The notes under the pieces: generated by a model
What the model was told of the DNA's origin: nothing
The model's database searches: none
The model's input: only the letters and a program-made list of their open reading frames with translations
Origin: Brevinematales bacterium
Lineage (GTDB): Bacteria; Spirochaetota; Brevinematia; Brevinematales; Thermospiraceae
Length of the DNA: 64,000 bases
Direction of reading: 5' to 3'
Assembly (NCBI GenBank): GCA_013177995.1
Contig: JABLXN010000011.1
Location: 1 to 64,000 of the forward strand
Made by a program: the position numbers and the translations under genes
Shown here: positions 37,676 to 46,747 of the stretch, in pieces
Layout of the letters: each line of letters opens with the position of its first letter
Numbering within the stretch: position 1 is the first letter of the stretch

Positions 37676-39556
37676 ATGAAGGATCTACTCGCAATATGGT
37701 GGGGAGAGGAACTCAAATATCAGCATCCTCTCGGCGAGGTCTTGCGTTCCATGGAAGGCGCTGATGTACTGGAGAGCCTTCGAAGGACCATTGGGGAAGG
37801 GATAAGAAAACTCCGGACATCTTCTTTACAGGAGTGTCAGGGGAAATGGGAGTTTCAACTCACGGTTCCCACTCGCTTTGTTGGTACCTACACCATTCCT
37901 CTTCTGATTCAAAAGGTAGCGGAGAAAGAGGGGCTTTTTCTTGTCTGGACAGAGCTTTCTGAACCCCTTCGTCAGATTCATTCGTTGGTAAAGCAGCGGG
38001 ATACCCTGGCCACTGAAGCTCTCAAAATTCTTGATATGGTTTCCAAGAATATCATCAACGAATCCTCGGCCAAGATCTCGGCGCAGCGTATCCTTCAGAA
38101 GTTTGCGGAACTTTTGGGAGCACGAGCGGCGGTGATGAGGCTGTTTACTCGGGGAAGGTGGGGGCACTATGCTTCCTATGGGCTGAATTCAAATTATCTT
38201 GGTGAATATCATGAGATATATATTGATACGATCCCTTTTTATCGGCGGCTCATTCGGGAAATGCGGCTTCAGATCACGGAGAATCCCATGGAAGACTTAG
38301 GGAATTTGGCTTTGGATCTTTCTAAGGTAGTTTCTCCGTTATCCATGGTGGTGAGTGTACCGCTTATCAAAAACAAGGCCATTCGGGGGTTTATCAGTCT
38401 TGCTTTTGATGAACCAAAACCGGTTCTTTATTTTATGACCGATGTGCTTGAAAACTTTGCCAATGAGTTTGCGTTCATTTTGGAGAAAAATGAGTATTAC
38501 CTCTATATTGTGGAAAGTAGTGAAAGGCTCAAAAAGATGAATCTTGATATTGTGACCTCGTTGGTGAATGCTACAGAAACAAGGGATAGTTATACGACGG
38601 GTCATTCGATGCGGGTGGCAACGTATGCGGTTGAACTTGCCCGTCATCTTCACTGGGACGACTATGAGATTGAGAAGCTGAGTATTGCCGCTCTTCTTCA
38701 TGATATTGGCAAGGTGGGGATCCCGGATGCTATTCTCTTGAAACCGCTTCCTCTCAACGACATGGAGTATAACATCATGCAGCTTCATCCTGACTTTTCG
38801 GCCAATATTGTGGCCAAGGTAGAAAATCTCCAGGATATTGTTCCATGGGTTCGTTTCCACCACGAGTACATGGATGGCAGTGGGTATCCCTATGGTTTGA
38901 AAGGGAAGGATATCCCTCTGGGAGCAAGGGTGCTGGCGGTAGCGGATGCCTTTGATGCCATGACGTCGGATAGGCCTTATCGGAAGGCGTTGAGTCTTGA
39001 TCAGGTGGAAGAGATTCTCAGGGAGGGCGCGGGGAAACAATGGGATGCTGAGATAGTTTCTCTTGCGATTCGTTATCTTGATGTGATTTATGAACGGGAA
39101 ACCATGATCAAGGAAAGTCGGCTTGAGGACTTCCGTACGATGATGTTTCGACTCAATCTTCTCAATGGACTCTATCTTTTTGAGTACCTTCATGAAGAGG
39201 TGGAATCTCTTGTGAACAATAATGTGCCGTTTGTTTTTGGTTCTATGAAGTTACCGGAGAGTGTTCACACGCTTCCTTCATCAGCGAAGAAAAAGATCAT
39301 TCACACGGTCACGGATATAATCAAGAAAGATCTTCACTATCCTGTCCTGGTGGCAAGGAAAACTTATCTTCAGTTTGTTTTTCTTGTTCCCCAGTATGAT
39401 AGGCAACTTCTCCAGAGTCAGCTCAAGAGTCTTTCCTACCATGTGTATGAGCGGACGGATATGATGATGGAGATTTCTTCGTATGAGTATCCCCAAGAAA
39501 AGTATGAAGTTCCCATGGTTTTTGATAACTTCTCTCATCTGAAAGAGTCAAGGTAG
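37676..39556 (+). CDS. GAF/HD-GYP c-di-GMP phosphodiesterase-type protein
   Basis: A 626-residue protein with an N-terminal region of unknown type, a GAF-like sensor (about 135-285) and an HD-GYP domain (about 300-480). HD motif residues are in HDIGK (about 342), and the motif HHEYMDGSGYP (about 395) and the block LAVADAFDAMTSDRPYRKA are complete. The HD-GYP family hydrolyses c-di-GMP to GMP. A further 150-residue C-terminal domain follows and is unrecognised. The start follows ggggagag. It lies alone between the repeat block and cysE. Confidence 0.9.
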   Translation: MKDLLAIWWGEELKYQHPLGEVLRSMEGADVLESLRRTIGEGIRKLRTSSLQECQGKWEFQLTVPTRFVGTYTIPLLIQKVAEKEGLFLVWTELSEPLRQIHSLVKQRDTLATEALKILDMVSKNIINESSAKISAQRILQKFAELLGARAAVMRLFTRGRWGHYASYGLNSNYLGEYHEIYIDTIPFYRRLIREMRLQITENPMEDLGNLALDLSKVVSPLSMVVSVPLIKNKAIRGFISLAFDEPKPVLYFMTDVLENFANEFAFILEKNEYYLYIVESSERLKKMNLDIVTSLVNATETRDSYTTGHSMRVATYAVELARHLHWDDYEIEKLSIAALLHDIGKVGIPDAILLKPLPLNDMEYNIMQLHPDFSANIVAKVENLQDIVPWVRFHHEYMDGSGYPYGLKGKDIPLGARVLAVADAFDAMTSDRPYRKALSLDQVEEILREGAGKQWDAEIVSLAIRYLDVIYERETMIKESRLEDFRTMMFRLNLLNGLYLFEYLHEEVESLVNNNVPFVFGSMKLPESVHTLPSSAKKKIIHTVTDIIKKDLHYPVLVARKTYLQFVFLVPQYDRQLLQSQLKSLSYHVYERTDMMMEISSYEYPQEKYEVPMVFDNFSHLKESR

Positions 39557-39589
39557 AAGGCTCACGTATCCTGAGGCTATGGTTTCTTT

Positions 39590-39618
39590 TTGCTTTTTTT
39601 GCTCTTTTTGCCTATACT
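39590..39618 (+). promoter_or_regulatory. Promoter of the cysE-rimI operon, with overlapping dyad
   Basis: TTGCTT (39590-39595), a 17-bp spacer and TATACT (39613-39618). The -10 lies within a perfect inverted repeat, gcctat (39610-39615) and ataggc (39620-39625), which could be an operator for a repressor. The cysE start is 20 bp downstream. Confidence 0.6.
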
Positions 39619-39637
39619 AATAGGCAAGGAGGCAAGG

Positions 39638-40555
39638 ATGTTTTCGGATAAGCTTTTTCTCCAGAGGATTGTGGAAAAGCTCTGTGATGAGGGATCGTAT
39701 TCTCAGTTGTATCACTATGCGTATCGTGATGTTCCTATGCCTTCTGTGTCTGAACTGGAAGAGATACTAGTACTTTTGAGGAGTGTGATTTTTCCAGGGT
39801 ATTTTGGTCCTTCGGAGATGAATTCGGTAACCATGCCCTTTTTCATCGGCTCTGCCGTCTCGGAAATTTATCGGCGTCTTGTGGAACAGGTCAAACGGGG
39901 ATTTTGTTTTGATTGTACCACCGAAGAGAAGTCCTGTCCTGATTGTGAAAAAAAGGCCGTGGCTATTGTGAAGCAGTTTTTGGAGAGGCTTCCAGAGATA
40001 CGAAGGCTTTTAGCCACCGATGTTGAGGCGGCTTATGCGGGGGATCCTGCCGCCAAGAATAAGGGCGAAACGATCTTTTGTTATCCCAGTATCTTGGCTC
40101 TTTTTCACCACAGGGTAGCCCATGAACTTCTTTCCTTGGGGGTGCCACTTATTCCAAGAATTATCTCTGAAATGGCTCATTCCAAGACAGGGATTGATAT
40201 TCATCCCGGGGCAACGATTGGGGAGTATTTTTTTATAGATCATGGGACGGGTACGGTGATAGGAGAGACCTGTATTATTGGCAATAATGTGCGGCTCTAT
40301 CAGGGGGTGACTTTAGGAGCCAAGAGTTTTCCCAAGGATGAGCATGGAAATCCCATCAAGGGAATTCCCCGCCATCCGATCGTAGAGGACGACGTGATTA
40401 TCTATTCGGGAGCAACTGTACTGGGACGGATCACGATTGGACGCGGAGCTGTAATAGGGGGAAATGTCTGGGTGACAGAGGATGTACCACCGGGACAGAA
40501 GATTCTCCAGACAAGACCTATGGATGTGACCTTTGATCATGGGGCAGGGATTTGA
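39638..40555 (+). CDS. cysE: Serine O-acetyltransferase with a cysteine-rich insertion
   Basis: Acetylates serine to O-acetylserine, the precursor of cysteine. The 305 residues comprise an N-terminal helical domain and a C-terminal left-handed beta-helix of hexapeptide repeats (KTGIDIHPGATIGEYFFIDHGTG...). An insertion at about residues 88-106 has four Cys in two C-x2-C pairs (CFDCTTEEKSCPDC), probably a metal site; this longer type is known in anaerobes. No cysK is present. The start follows aaggagg. First gene of a seven-gene overlapping operon. Confidence 0.93.
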   Translation: MFSDKLFLQRIVEKLCDEGSYSQLYHYAYRDVPMPSVSELEEILVLLRSVIFPGYFGPSEMNSVTMPFFIGSAVSEIYRRLVEQVKRGFCFDCTTEEKSCPDCEKKAVAIVKQFLERLPEIRRLLATDVEAAYAGDPAAKNKGETIFCYPSILALFHHRVAHELLSLGVPLIPRIISEMAHSKTGIDIHPGATIGEYFFIDHGTGTVIGETCIIGNNVRLYQGVTLGAKSFPKDEHGNPIKGIPRHPIVEDDVIIYSGATVLGRITIGRGAVIGGNVWVTEDVPPGQKILQTRPMDVTFDHGAGI

Positions 40556-41427
40556 TGAAACGCTTTGAGTGTCTTTATCCAGTGGTACTTCGTGATTTTT
40601 TGGCTGAAGAACTTGGCATTTCCAAAAAAAGGGCCAAGGCTCTCATTGATGCAAAACGGGTTTTTGTCAATAAGCAGGTGGTATGGATTGCGACGCATGA
40701 ACTGAGACGGGGGGATAGGGTTGAGGTAAGGGAGGAACCAGCCGTTACCTTTGATCCGTCTTTGATTCTTTTTGAAAATGAGGAGATCATGGCGGTAAAT
40801 AAGCCAGCAGGGATGGTAGTTACAGAGGCCAAGAATTCTCTTGAGGATCAGCTGAAGCGTTTTTATCATGAGAGGGGTATTCGCCCTCTTCATCGTATAG
40901 ACAAGGACACGTCTGGAGTGGTGCTTTTTGGTCGGAGTGATGAGGTGTATGAGTTTTATCGAAAACATTGGGATGAAGTCGTGGAAAAGTACTATCTTGC
41001 CATCTGCCAGGGGGAGATTCCTTTTCGGCAGAAACGGCTTCGGGATTATCTTGATCATAAGTTGGCGATGATGGATGTGGTGAGGCTTGCCTGTGCGGAT
41101 CATTATACGCTTGTTGGGGTGAGGCTTCATACGGGACGAAAACATCAGATTCGTCTTCAGATGGCCAAGATTGGTTTTCCGCTCGTAGGCGATAGGCTCT
41201 ATGGGCCGAAGAAACTGGAAAAACGGGAACTTCGTCAGACCTCCCAGCAGTACCTTCATGCCTATGAGGTGAGAGGAAAATTGCCATCAGGGGGGGATTT
41301 TCGGGTAGTGGCCCCCCTTCCTGCCGAGATGAAAGCCTTTATGAAGCGGCATCATCTTCTGGAGGAGGTGGCATGGGAAACAGAGATGTGGTTTGAAAAC
41401 ATACAGGAAAAGGAGAATAGTCAATGA
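40555..41427 (+). CDS. RluA-family 23S rRNA pseudouridine synthase
   Basis: Isomerises specific uridines in RNA. The 290-residue protein has an N-terminal S4 RNA-binding domain (about 12-65) followed by the RluA catalytic domain, with the catalytic Asp in HRIDKDTSGVV (about 113) and the LHTGRKHQIRLQMA motif near 200. Which site it modifies (RluD, RluC or another) cannot be told from sequence alone. The start codon overlaps the cysE stop by one base (TGATG). Confidence 0.9.
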   Translation: MKRFECLYPVVLRDFLAEELGISKKRAKALIDAKRVFVNKQVVWIATHELRRGDRVEVREEPAVTFDPSLILFENEEIMAVNKPAGMVVTEAKNSLEDQLKRFYHERGIRPLHRIDKDTSGVVLFGRSDEVYEFYRKHWDEVVEKYYLAICQGEIPFRQKRLRDYLDHKLAMMDVVRLACADHYTLVGVRLHTGRKHQIRLQMAKIGFPLVGDRLYGPKKLEKRELRQTSQQYLHAYEVRGKLPSGGDFRVVAPLPAEMKAFMKRHHLLEEVAWETEMWFENIQEKENSQ

Positions 41428-42707
41428 CAGAATATCGATGGCTTTTTGTGTTGACGTTAGTGTTAACGGTAGTCCGGTTTTTCTGGAAGCAGTTTCTCAG
41501 GTATTTGAATTATCGTTATCTCAAAAAGCATAAAGGGGAAATCCCTCCTCTCGTGAGAGAGTATTTTTCTCCGGAGGATATGGAAAAATCTGAGTCGTAC
41601 ATGCTTGCTCATATGCGTTATGGTACCTGGCAGGGTGTGTTTGATTTTGCTGTGCTTTTGTGGTGGGTGTTTGGTGGAGGGTTTCTCTGGTTGTATCAAA
41701 TGGTAGTAGGGTGGCATTTGTCCTTTGTATGGACAGGTATTGTCCTCACCTGGCTTTCCACGCTTTTTTTCATGGTTATTGAAATTCCATGGGATCTTTA
41801 TGAGACGTTTGTGCTTGAGGCAAAATATGGATTTACTACCATGACATTTGGTATCTGGCTTTCCGATCAGATCAAAGGGCTTCTTCTTTCTGTGGTTTTA
41901 GAACTTCCGCTTTTGTGGATTGTGCTTTCTTTGATTCAGGGTTTACCCCAGTGGTGGTGGTTTGTTGTGTGGGTGGTGTATTCGCTTTTTGATCTATTTG
42001 TGATGTATATTGCCCCATATGTGATTGAGCCCCTTTTCAATAAGTATGAGCCGCTGGAAAATGAATATGGGGATCCTATCAGGGAGTGGGCAGAAAAGCA
42101 GGGGGTGAGTGTCAAAGCTGTTCTCAAGATGGACGCTTCTCGTCGAACAAAACATTCCAATGCTTATTTTACGGGTATTGGAAGGGTGAAACGGATTGTG
42201 GTGTTTGATACCCTGCTTGAGAATTTTTCTATGGAGGAGATTCTGGCTATTCTTTCTCATGAACTCGGGCACTGGAAGAGGCATCATATTCTTAAACAAC
42301 TGATATTTGCCTTTGTTTTTTCCCTGGTTGCTGTGTATATCAGTTTTCATCTGCTTCAGCTTCGGCTTTTCTCGCTTGCCTTTGGTGTGGGGAAGGAAAT
42401 AGCCCTTTCTTCTTATGGATTTTTCTCGGAGCTTTTCTTTTTGGGTATTTTTATTTCTGGGGTGGCTATCTTTACCCAGCCAATAGCAGCTTATTTCTCT
42501 CGTAAACGGGAAAGGGAAGCGGATGCCTATGCAGTTCGGGTTATGGGAAGGGCTAAGCCACTTCAGTCGGCGCTTATCAAGCTGTACAGAGAAAATCTTT
42601 CTACCTTTCATGTCCATCCTTTGGTTGTGGCCATGACATACAGTCATCCTCCGCTTTTGGACAGGCTTGATTTTCTTTCCCGGGAGGAGGGAAAACTGAA
42701 GGGATGA
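41424..42707 (+). CDS. M48 (Ste24/CAAX-protease-like) integral membrane metallopeptidase
   Basis: A 427-residue, multi-pass inner-membrane protease of family M48A. The zinc motif HELGH is at about 279 (ILSHELGHWKRHH), the third ligand Glu in EREADAYAV at about 362, and the conserved SHPPLLDRL closes the protein. In eukaryotes the family cleaves CAAX proteins, while bacterial members act in membrane protein quality control. It overlaps the preceding and following genes by 4 bp each (ATGA). Confidence 0.9.
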   Translation: MTEYRWLFVLTLVLTVVRFFWKQFLRYLNYRYLKKHKGEIPPLVREYFSPEDMEKSESYMLAHMRYGTWQGVFDFAVLLWWVFGGGFLWLYQMVVGWHLSFVWTGIVLTWLSTLFFMVIEIPWDLYETFVLEAKYGFTTMTFGIWLSDQIKGLLLSVVLELPLLWIVLSLIQGLPQWWWFVVWVVYSLFDLFVMYIAPYVIEPLFNKYEPLENEYGDPIREWAEKQGVSVKAVLKMDASRRTKHSNAYFTGIGRVKRIVVFDTLLENFSMEEILAILSHELGHWKRHHILKQLIFAFVFSLVAVYISFHLLQLRLFSLAFGVGKEIALSSYGFFSELFFLGIFISGVAIFTQPIAAYFSRKREREADAYAVRVMGRAKPLQSALIKLYRENLSTFHVHPLVVAMTYSHPPLLDRLDFLSREEGKLKG

Positions 42708-43669
42708 TTCGACTACCAGCAAGGGTTCGACAGGATATAAACCAGTGGTATAGCAAAGGTGAGCCTTTTCTTTTTGTGGTGGACTATCGGGGAGAGAGGG
42801 CTTTCGCGTGGAGGCTTTCTGAGGTGCCACAGGAAAGGGTTTTGTACCAGATAGGGGGATATACCAATAGAGAAAAAAAGTCCTTCTCTTTCTCCTGGAG
42901 GGTGAAAAGGCCAGTGAGCTGGGAGAGGTACCATAAGGCTTTCCAGAGGGTACAGGACCATCAGCGGGCAGGGGAGAATTATCTTTTGAATCTTACTTTT
43001 CCTACGGAAATAGAACTCTCCTGTGATCTTTGGACGGTTGCCTGTGTGGTGGAAGCCCCTTATGTGTTTGCCCTTCGGAATGAGTGTGTGGTTTTTTCCC
43101 CTGAAACCTTTGTGATCATAGAAAATGAGACGATTTCCACCTTTCCTATGAAGGGAACAAAGGGGGCAGAGAGGGAGGAAAATCTCCGTCTTCTCTACCA
43201 GGATCCGAAGGAACAGGCGGAACATGTGGCTGTGGTGGATCTTCTCCGGAATGATCTTGGTCAGGTGTGTTCATCCGTGGAGGTGAAGCGATATCGCTAC
43301 TGGGAGAGGGTCAGTCGTGGAAGGGGGGAACTCTTTCAAACGAGTTCTCATATCGAGGGGAAACTGAAAAAAGGGATAGGGATTGCGGAGGTTTTTGAGG
43401 CTTTGCTTCCAGCAGGCTCTGTCACAGGTGTTCCCAAGCCACGAGCACTAGCCATTATTGAGGAGGTGGAGGGGTATGAAAGAGGGTGGTATACGGGGGT
43501 TTTTGGGCTTTTTGACGGGAAACGGCTTACAAGCGCGGTGATGATTCGTTATATAGAGGAGACGTCTCAGGGTGTCTTCTATAAATCCGGTGGAGGGATA
43601 ATGATTTATAGTGATCCTTATCAGGAATATCAGGAGCTTTTAGAGAAGGTCTATGTTCCCGTTTTTTGA
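42704..43669 (+). CDS. pabB: Aminodeoxychorismate synthase component I
   Basis: Converts chorismate to 4-amino-4-deoxychorismate for folate synthesis. The 321-residue length is that of the short PabB form lacking most of the N-terminal domain. The chorismate-binding core is visible from GENYLLNLTFPTEI (about 88), FPMKGTKG, DLLRNDLGQVC, LLPAGSVTGVPKPRALAII and YTGVFGLFDG. No pabA glutaminase is in the window. It is directly followed by an overlapping pabC, which supports this call over anthranilate synthase. Confidence 0.92.
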   Translation: MIRLPARVRQDINQWYSKGEPFLFVVDYRGERAFAWRLSEVPQERVLYQIGGYTNREKKSFSFSWRVKRPVSWERYHKAFQRVQDHQRAGENYLLNLTFPTEIELSCDLWTVACVVEAPYVFALRNECVVFSPETFVIIENETISTFPMKGTKGAEREENLRLLYQDPKEQAEHVAVVDLLRNDLGQVCSSVEVKRYRYWERVSRGRGELFQTSSHIEGKLKKGIGIAEVFEALLPAGSVTGVPKPRALAIIEEVEGYERGWYTGVFGLFDGKRLTSAVMIRYIEETSQGVFYKSGGGIMIYSDPYQEYQELLEKVYVPVF

Positions 43670-44264
43670 GAGTATTCGTTTAGAAAAGGATGGGTTTCGT
43701 TTGCTTGACTATCATCAGCAAAGGGTAAGGGAAGTATTTGCCCATTTTTATCCCGGGGTAAAACCTTTCGTTCTTCGTGATATTCTGGTACCTGTGCCAA
43801 AGGTAGAGGGGAGGACTAAGTGTCGGGTGAGGTATGGGGAAAGGGCTTATGATATCTGCTACGAATCGTACACCATGCGGCGTATTGATCGGGTGAAAAT
43901 TGTAGAGGCAAAGATAGAGTATCCCTACAAGGCTACCGATAGGAAAGAACTGGAGTCTGTGGCCGGCATGCTCAAAGATGGGGAGATGGTGGTATTTTCC
44001 TGTGAGGGATGTATTACCGATAGTCTTTTCAGCAATGTGATTTTTTTTGATGGGAAAAAATGGATAACACCAATCACATACCTTTTGAATGGGGTGAAGA
44101 GGCGTTTTTGTCTTGATAAGGGAATCATTGAGGAGGCTCCAATCATGGTGGGAGATCTTCTCTCTTTTTCCCATATTGGGTTTATCAATGCGATGATAGA
44201 TGTGGGTGAACTTGTTCTCCCTATAGAAAAAGTGGAGGTTCTTCATGGACTGGAAAACCTTTGA
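43653..44264 (+). CDS. pabC: Aminodeoxychorismate lyase-type class IV aminotransferase
   Basis: A 203-residue fold-type IV PLP enzyme that would release pyruvate from aminodeoxychorismate to give 4-aminobenzoate. The PLP lysine is in EYPYKATDRK (about 93), and the cofactor-facing CITDSLFSNVIFFDG stretch is near 130. This is a short form of the family, about 60-70 residues less than E. coli PabC, as is common when the gene pairs with a short pabB. It overlaps pabB by 17 bp and the next gene by 20 bp. Confidence 0.85.
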   Translation: MFPFFESIRLEKDGFRLLDYHQQRVREVFAHFYPGVKPFVLRDILVPVPKVEGRTKCRVRYGERAYDICYESYTMRRIDRVKIVEAKIEYPYKATDRKELESVAGMLKDGEMVVFSCEGCITDSLFSNVIFFDGKKWITPITYLLNGVKRRFCLDKGIIEEAPIMVGDLLSFSHIGFINAMIDVGELVLPIEKVEVLHGLENL

Positions 44265-45048
44265 ACATTGTTTGTCACTCTCTCTCCAGAGTATGCCTGA
44301 GATGAAGCAAAAACCGGGGATTATGGTGATACTTGGTTCAGGATTATCTCGTGTGATGGAAGACTGGGAGCTTCTTCAGACCATTGGGTTTGAGGAGATT
44401 CTCCATCATCCAAAAAGCGGAGTGGTGGGTCATCCTGGGCGGTATGAGATACGGCTTGTAGAAGGGGTACCGGTGGTATTTTCCTTAGGGCGGGTTCATC
44501 TCTATGAGGGGTATAGTGCTCTTGAGGTGGTGTACGGCCTTGCTCTCTGGGCAAGGTTGGGGGTGAAAAATGTGATCATCACCAATGCCGCAGGAGGTAT
44601 CGGAGAGTATGAGGTGGGGTCTCTTGTGGCGATAACGGATCATATCAATCATCAGGGTACGTCACCTCTGGTTGGTTGTCCGTATCCCGAGCGTTTTGTG
44701 TCAATGATAGAGGCGTATGAGAGAGCTACGTGGGAGTTTCTTCAGGGGGAGGGTATTCCTGTGGGGGTGTATGCGGGGGTTCTTGGTCCACAGTATGAGA
44801 GTCCTGCAGAAATTTTGGCTTTGTCTCGTGAAGGGGCGACCCTTGTGGGCATGTCCACTGTGCAGGAAACCATTATGAGTCGTTATCTTGGCTTGCGCGT
44901 ATGTGGTCTTTCGGTGGTGACCAATCGTGCAGCTGGTTTGGGGGATCACAAGCCAGATCACCATGCGGTACTGCGAGTAGCTTCTCAGGCTGAGCAACGT
45001 CTCAAGGAATGTCTTTTGTCCGTGGTACGTTTCTGGGGAAAGGAATGA
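44245..45048 (+). CDS. punA: Purine nucleoside phosphorylase
   Basis: Cleaves purine (deoxy)nucleosides with phosphate to the base and (deoxy)ribose 1-phosphate, for purine salvage. The 267-residue protein is of the trimeric (hexameric MTAP/PNP) type: VILGSGLSRVMEDW, GHPGRYE, the phosphate-binding RVHLYEGYS, ITNAAGGI and VTNRAAGL are all present. It overlaps pabC by 20 bp and rimI by 4 bp. Confidence 0.95.
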   Translation: MDWKTFEHCLSLSLQSMPEMKQKPGIMVILGSGLSRVMEDWELLQTIGFEEILHHPKSGVVGHPGRYEIRLVEGVPVVFSLGRVHLYEGYSALEVVYGLALWARLGVKNVIITNAAGGIGEYEVGSLVAITDHINHQGTSPLVGCPYPERFVSMIEAYERATWEFLQGEGIPVGVYAGVLGPQYESPAEILALSREGATLVGMSTVQETIMSRYLGLRVCGLSVVTNRAAGLGDHKPDHHAVLRVASQAEQRLKECLLSVVRFWGKE

Positions 45049-45518
45049 AAAAAGAGGTTGGGTTTCGACAGGCAACGATTGATGATCTGGATATTGTCGT
45101 AGAGATAGAGAAATCGAGTTTTTCTCCGGGCGAAGCCTTTGGGAGACGACAGATTCGATCTCTTCTTTCCAATCGCCGCGGTTCTGTTTTGTCTGAGATT
45201 CTTTTGTGGGGAGAAGAGGTGGCCGGATGGGCGTGCTGGATGAAGAGGCGGGGAAGCAGGGTGATCAGACTGTATTCTCTTGCTCTTTTGCCTTCCTATC
45301 GAGGGAAGGGGATTGCCGAGAAGTATCTTCGCTATCGGCTTCGGGAGTTTGCTTCGTTTTATGCTTTTTGTCATTTAGAGGTACGGGTCTCAAATGAAAG
45401 GGCTTATGCCCTTTATACTCGTTTGGGATTTACTGTCACGGAGAGGCTTGAAGGGTACTACGGGGATGAGGATGGGTATAGGATGCGACTGGACCTTCGT
45501 CTCTATAAATCGCTGTAA
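45045..45518 (+). CDS. GNAT N-acetyltransferase, RimI-like
   Basis: A 157-residue acetyl-CoA-dependent acetyltransferase, similar in size and pattern to RimI, which acetylates the N-terminus of ribosomal protein S18. The GNAT acetyl-CoA loop is in SLALLPSYRGKGIAEKYLRY (about 86) and the LEVRVSNERAYALYTRLGF motif (about 117) is typical of RimI. Its substrate is not proven; without tsaB/tsaD next to it the RimI name is tentative. It overlaps the phosphorylase gene by ATGA and the convergent GGDEF gene by 16 bp. Confidence 0.82.
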   Translation: MKKEVGFRQATIDDLDIVVEIEKSSFSPGEAFGRRQIRSLLSNRRGSVLSEILLWGEEVAGWACWMKRRGSRVIRLYSLALLPSYRGKGIAEKYLRYRLREFASFYAFCHLEVRVSNERAYALYTRLGFTVTERLEGYYGDEDGYRMRLDLRLYKSL

Positions 45519-46684
45519 AGCTGGCTCTTTGGCAGGTCGATGGAAAGTTCGCTGATATCTTTTTCTTTGAGTTCGTTGAAGGCAATGCCGTAGGCGTACT
45601 CGTGTTCTTCGATTTTTCTTCCCCAGACTAATGTGCCTTCAAGAGGGATAGGATCTTTGTGGGTATGAGATTTTCGTATCTGGATATGAATGGGCATTTC
45701 GAGAGCAAGAACATGGCGGGAGGTGATACGAAGTCCCCCAAGAGAAACATTTTCTGTGAAGGTATGTTCGTTGATGGTTTCTCCCTCCTGTCTGTAGGAA
45801 AGCCATACCTCCCATTGTCTTGGGTGGCGCAGATGTTTTCTTCTGTCCTTTGGGGCAACAATGACACGGTCTTTGCCTTCGTATTTGGCCTGGTAGAGGG
45901 CTTTGTCAGCCTGAGCGAGAAGATCAGGGATGGTTCCCCCCATGTCAGGGAATGTGGCAATTCCCCCACTGAAATGAATATCATGTTCAGCAAAAAAGGG
46001 GTGATCATGGAGACGGCGGGTGAGACGGTTGGCAAAGTACAATGACCTCTCACTATCAGTCTCGGGAAGAAGGATGAGAAACTCCTCTCCACCGTAGCGA
46101 CAGAAGACGTCTTCTAAACGGATATGGCCCTTGACAAACTCGGTAAATCGTCTGAGCACCTCATCCCCGAAGAGATGCCCTTTTGTGTCGTTGATACGCT
46201 TGAAGTCGTCTAAATCTAAAATAAGGATTGAAAATTTCTTGTTGTACCTCAGGCTTCGATTGAGTTCTTTTTGAAGACTCATTTCCATATAGCGCCTGTT
46301 GAAAGCTCCTGTGAGGCTATCCACCATGGCCATTTCTTCGGTTTGTTTGAAAAGGTGGAATTCAATGACCATTGGATGAGAAATCAGCCTGTTGTAATTG
46401 ATAAAATAGTCCACAATAGGGAGACGAATACCTACAGGACGCTGAAGCTTGTGAGAAAGGAATTCCGCATGTTCAATAATCCGTACCCAGTGAGCAAAGG
46501 CTTCATCCTCAGCAAAGTTGTAGTGAATGAAAAGGGCAAGAAGAGAAGAAAAAAAGCTTTCCTTTTTGCCAGGATCCTTCTGGAGTTCCTTTACCCTGGC
46601 AAGGAAGTAGGGGAGATTGATCTTCTCTTCTTCCTCCAAAAAGGCTAAAATACGTTCAAGCAAGACCTGAGATTTTTCATCCAT
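45503..46684 (-). CDS. GGDEF-PilZ diguanylate cyclase with C-terminal effector domain
   Basis: A 393-residue protein with an unrecognised helical N-terminal region (about 1-120), a GGDEF domain (about 118-275) and a PilZ domain (about 285-385). The active motif is GGEEF (in FCRYGGEEFLILL), and an RxxD inhibitory I-site (RLED) lies five residues upstream of it, so the enzyme should make c-di-GMP and be product-inhibited. PilZ hallmarks are RKHLR and NVSLGG. A cyclase fused to its own c-di-GMP receptor is the striking feature. The start is ATG 46684. Confidence 0.9.
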   Translation of the reverse strand: MDEKSQVLLERILAFLEEEEKINLPYFLARVKELQKDPGKKESFFSSLLALFIHYNFAEDEAFAHWVRIIEHAEFLSHKLQRPVGIRLPIVDYFINYNRLISHPMVIEFHLFKQTEEMAMVDSLTGAFNRRYMEMSLQKELNRSLRYNKKFSILILDLDDFKRINDTKGHLFGDEVLRRFTEFVKGHIRLEDVFCRYGGEEFLILLPETDSERSLYFANRLTRRLHDHPFFAEHDIHFSGGIATFPDMGGTIPDLLAQADKALYQAKYEGKDRVIVAPKDRRKHLRHPRQWEVWLSYRQEGETINEHTFTENVSLGGLRITSRHVLALEMPIHIQIRKSHTHKDPIPLEGTLVWGRKIEEHEYAYGIAFNELKEKDISELSIDLPKSQLYSDL

Positions 46685-46747
46685 AGGCACCCCCTGATGT
46701 CTCTTCTATTGTCTTTTTATTTTTTATCGGCATAATACACGTTAGGC

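Noticed and set aside
42713-43225. Minus-strand ORF opposite pabB
   Set aside because: No family resemblance; overlaps a well-supported pabB.
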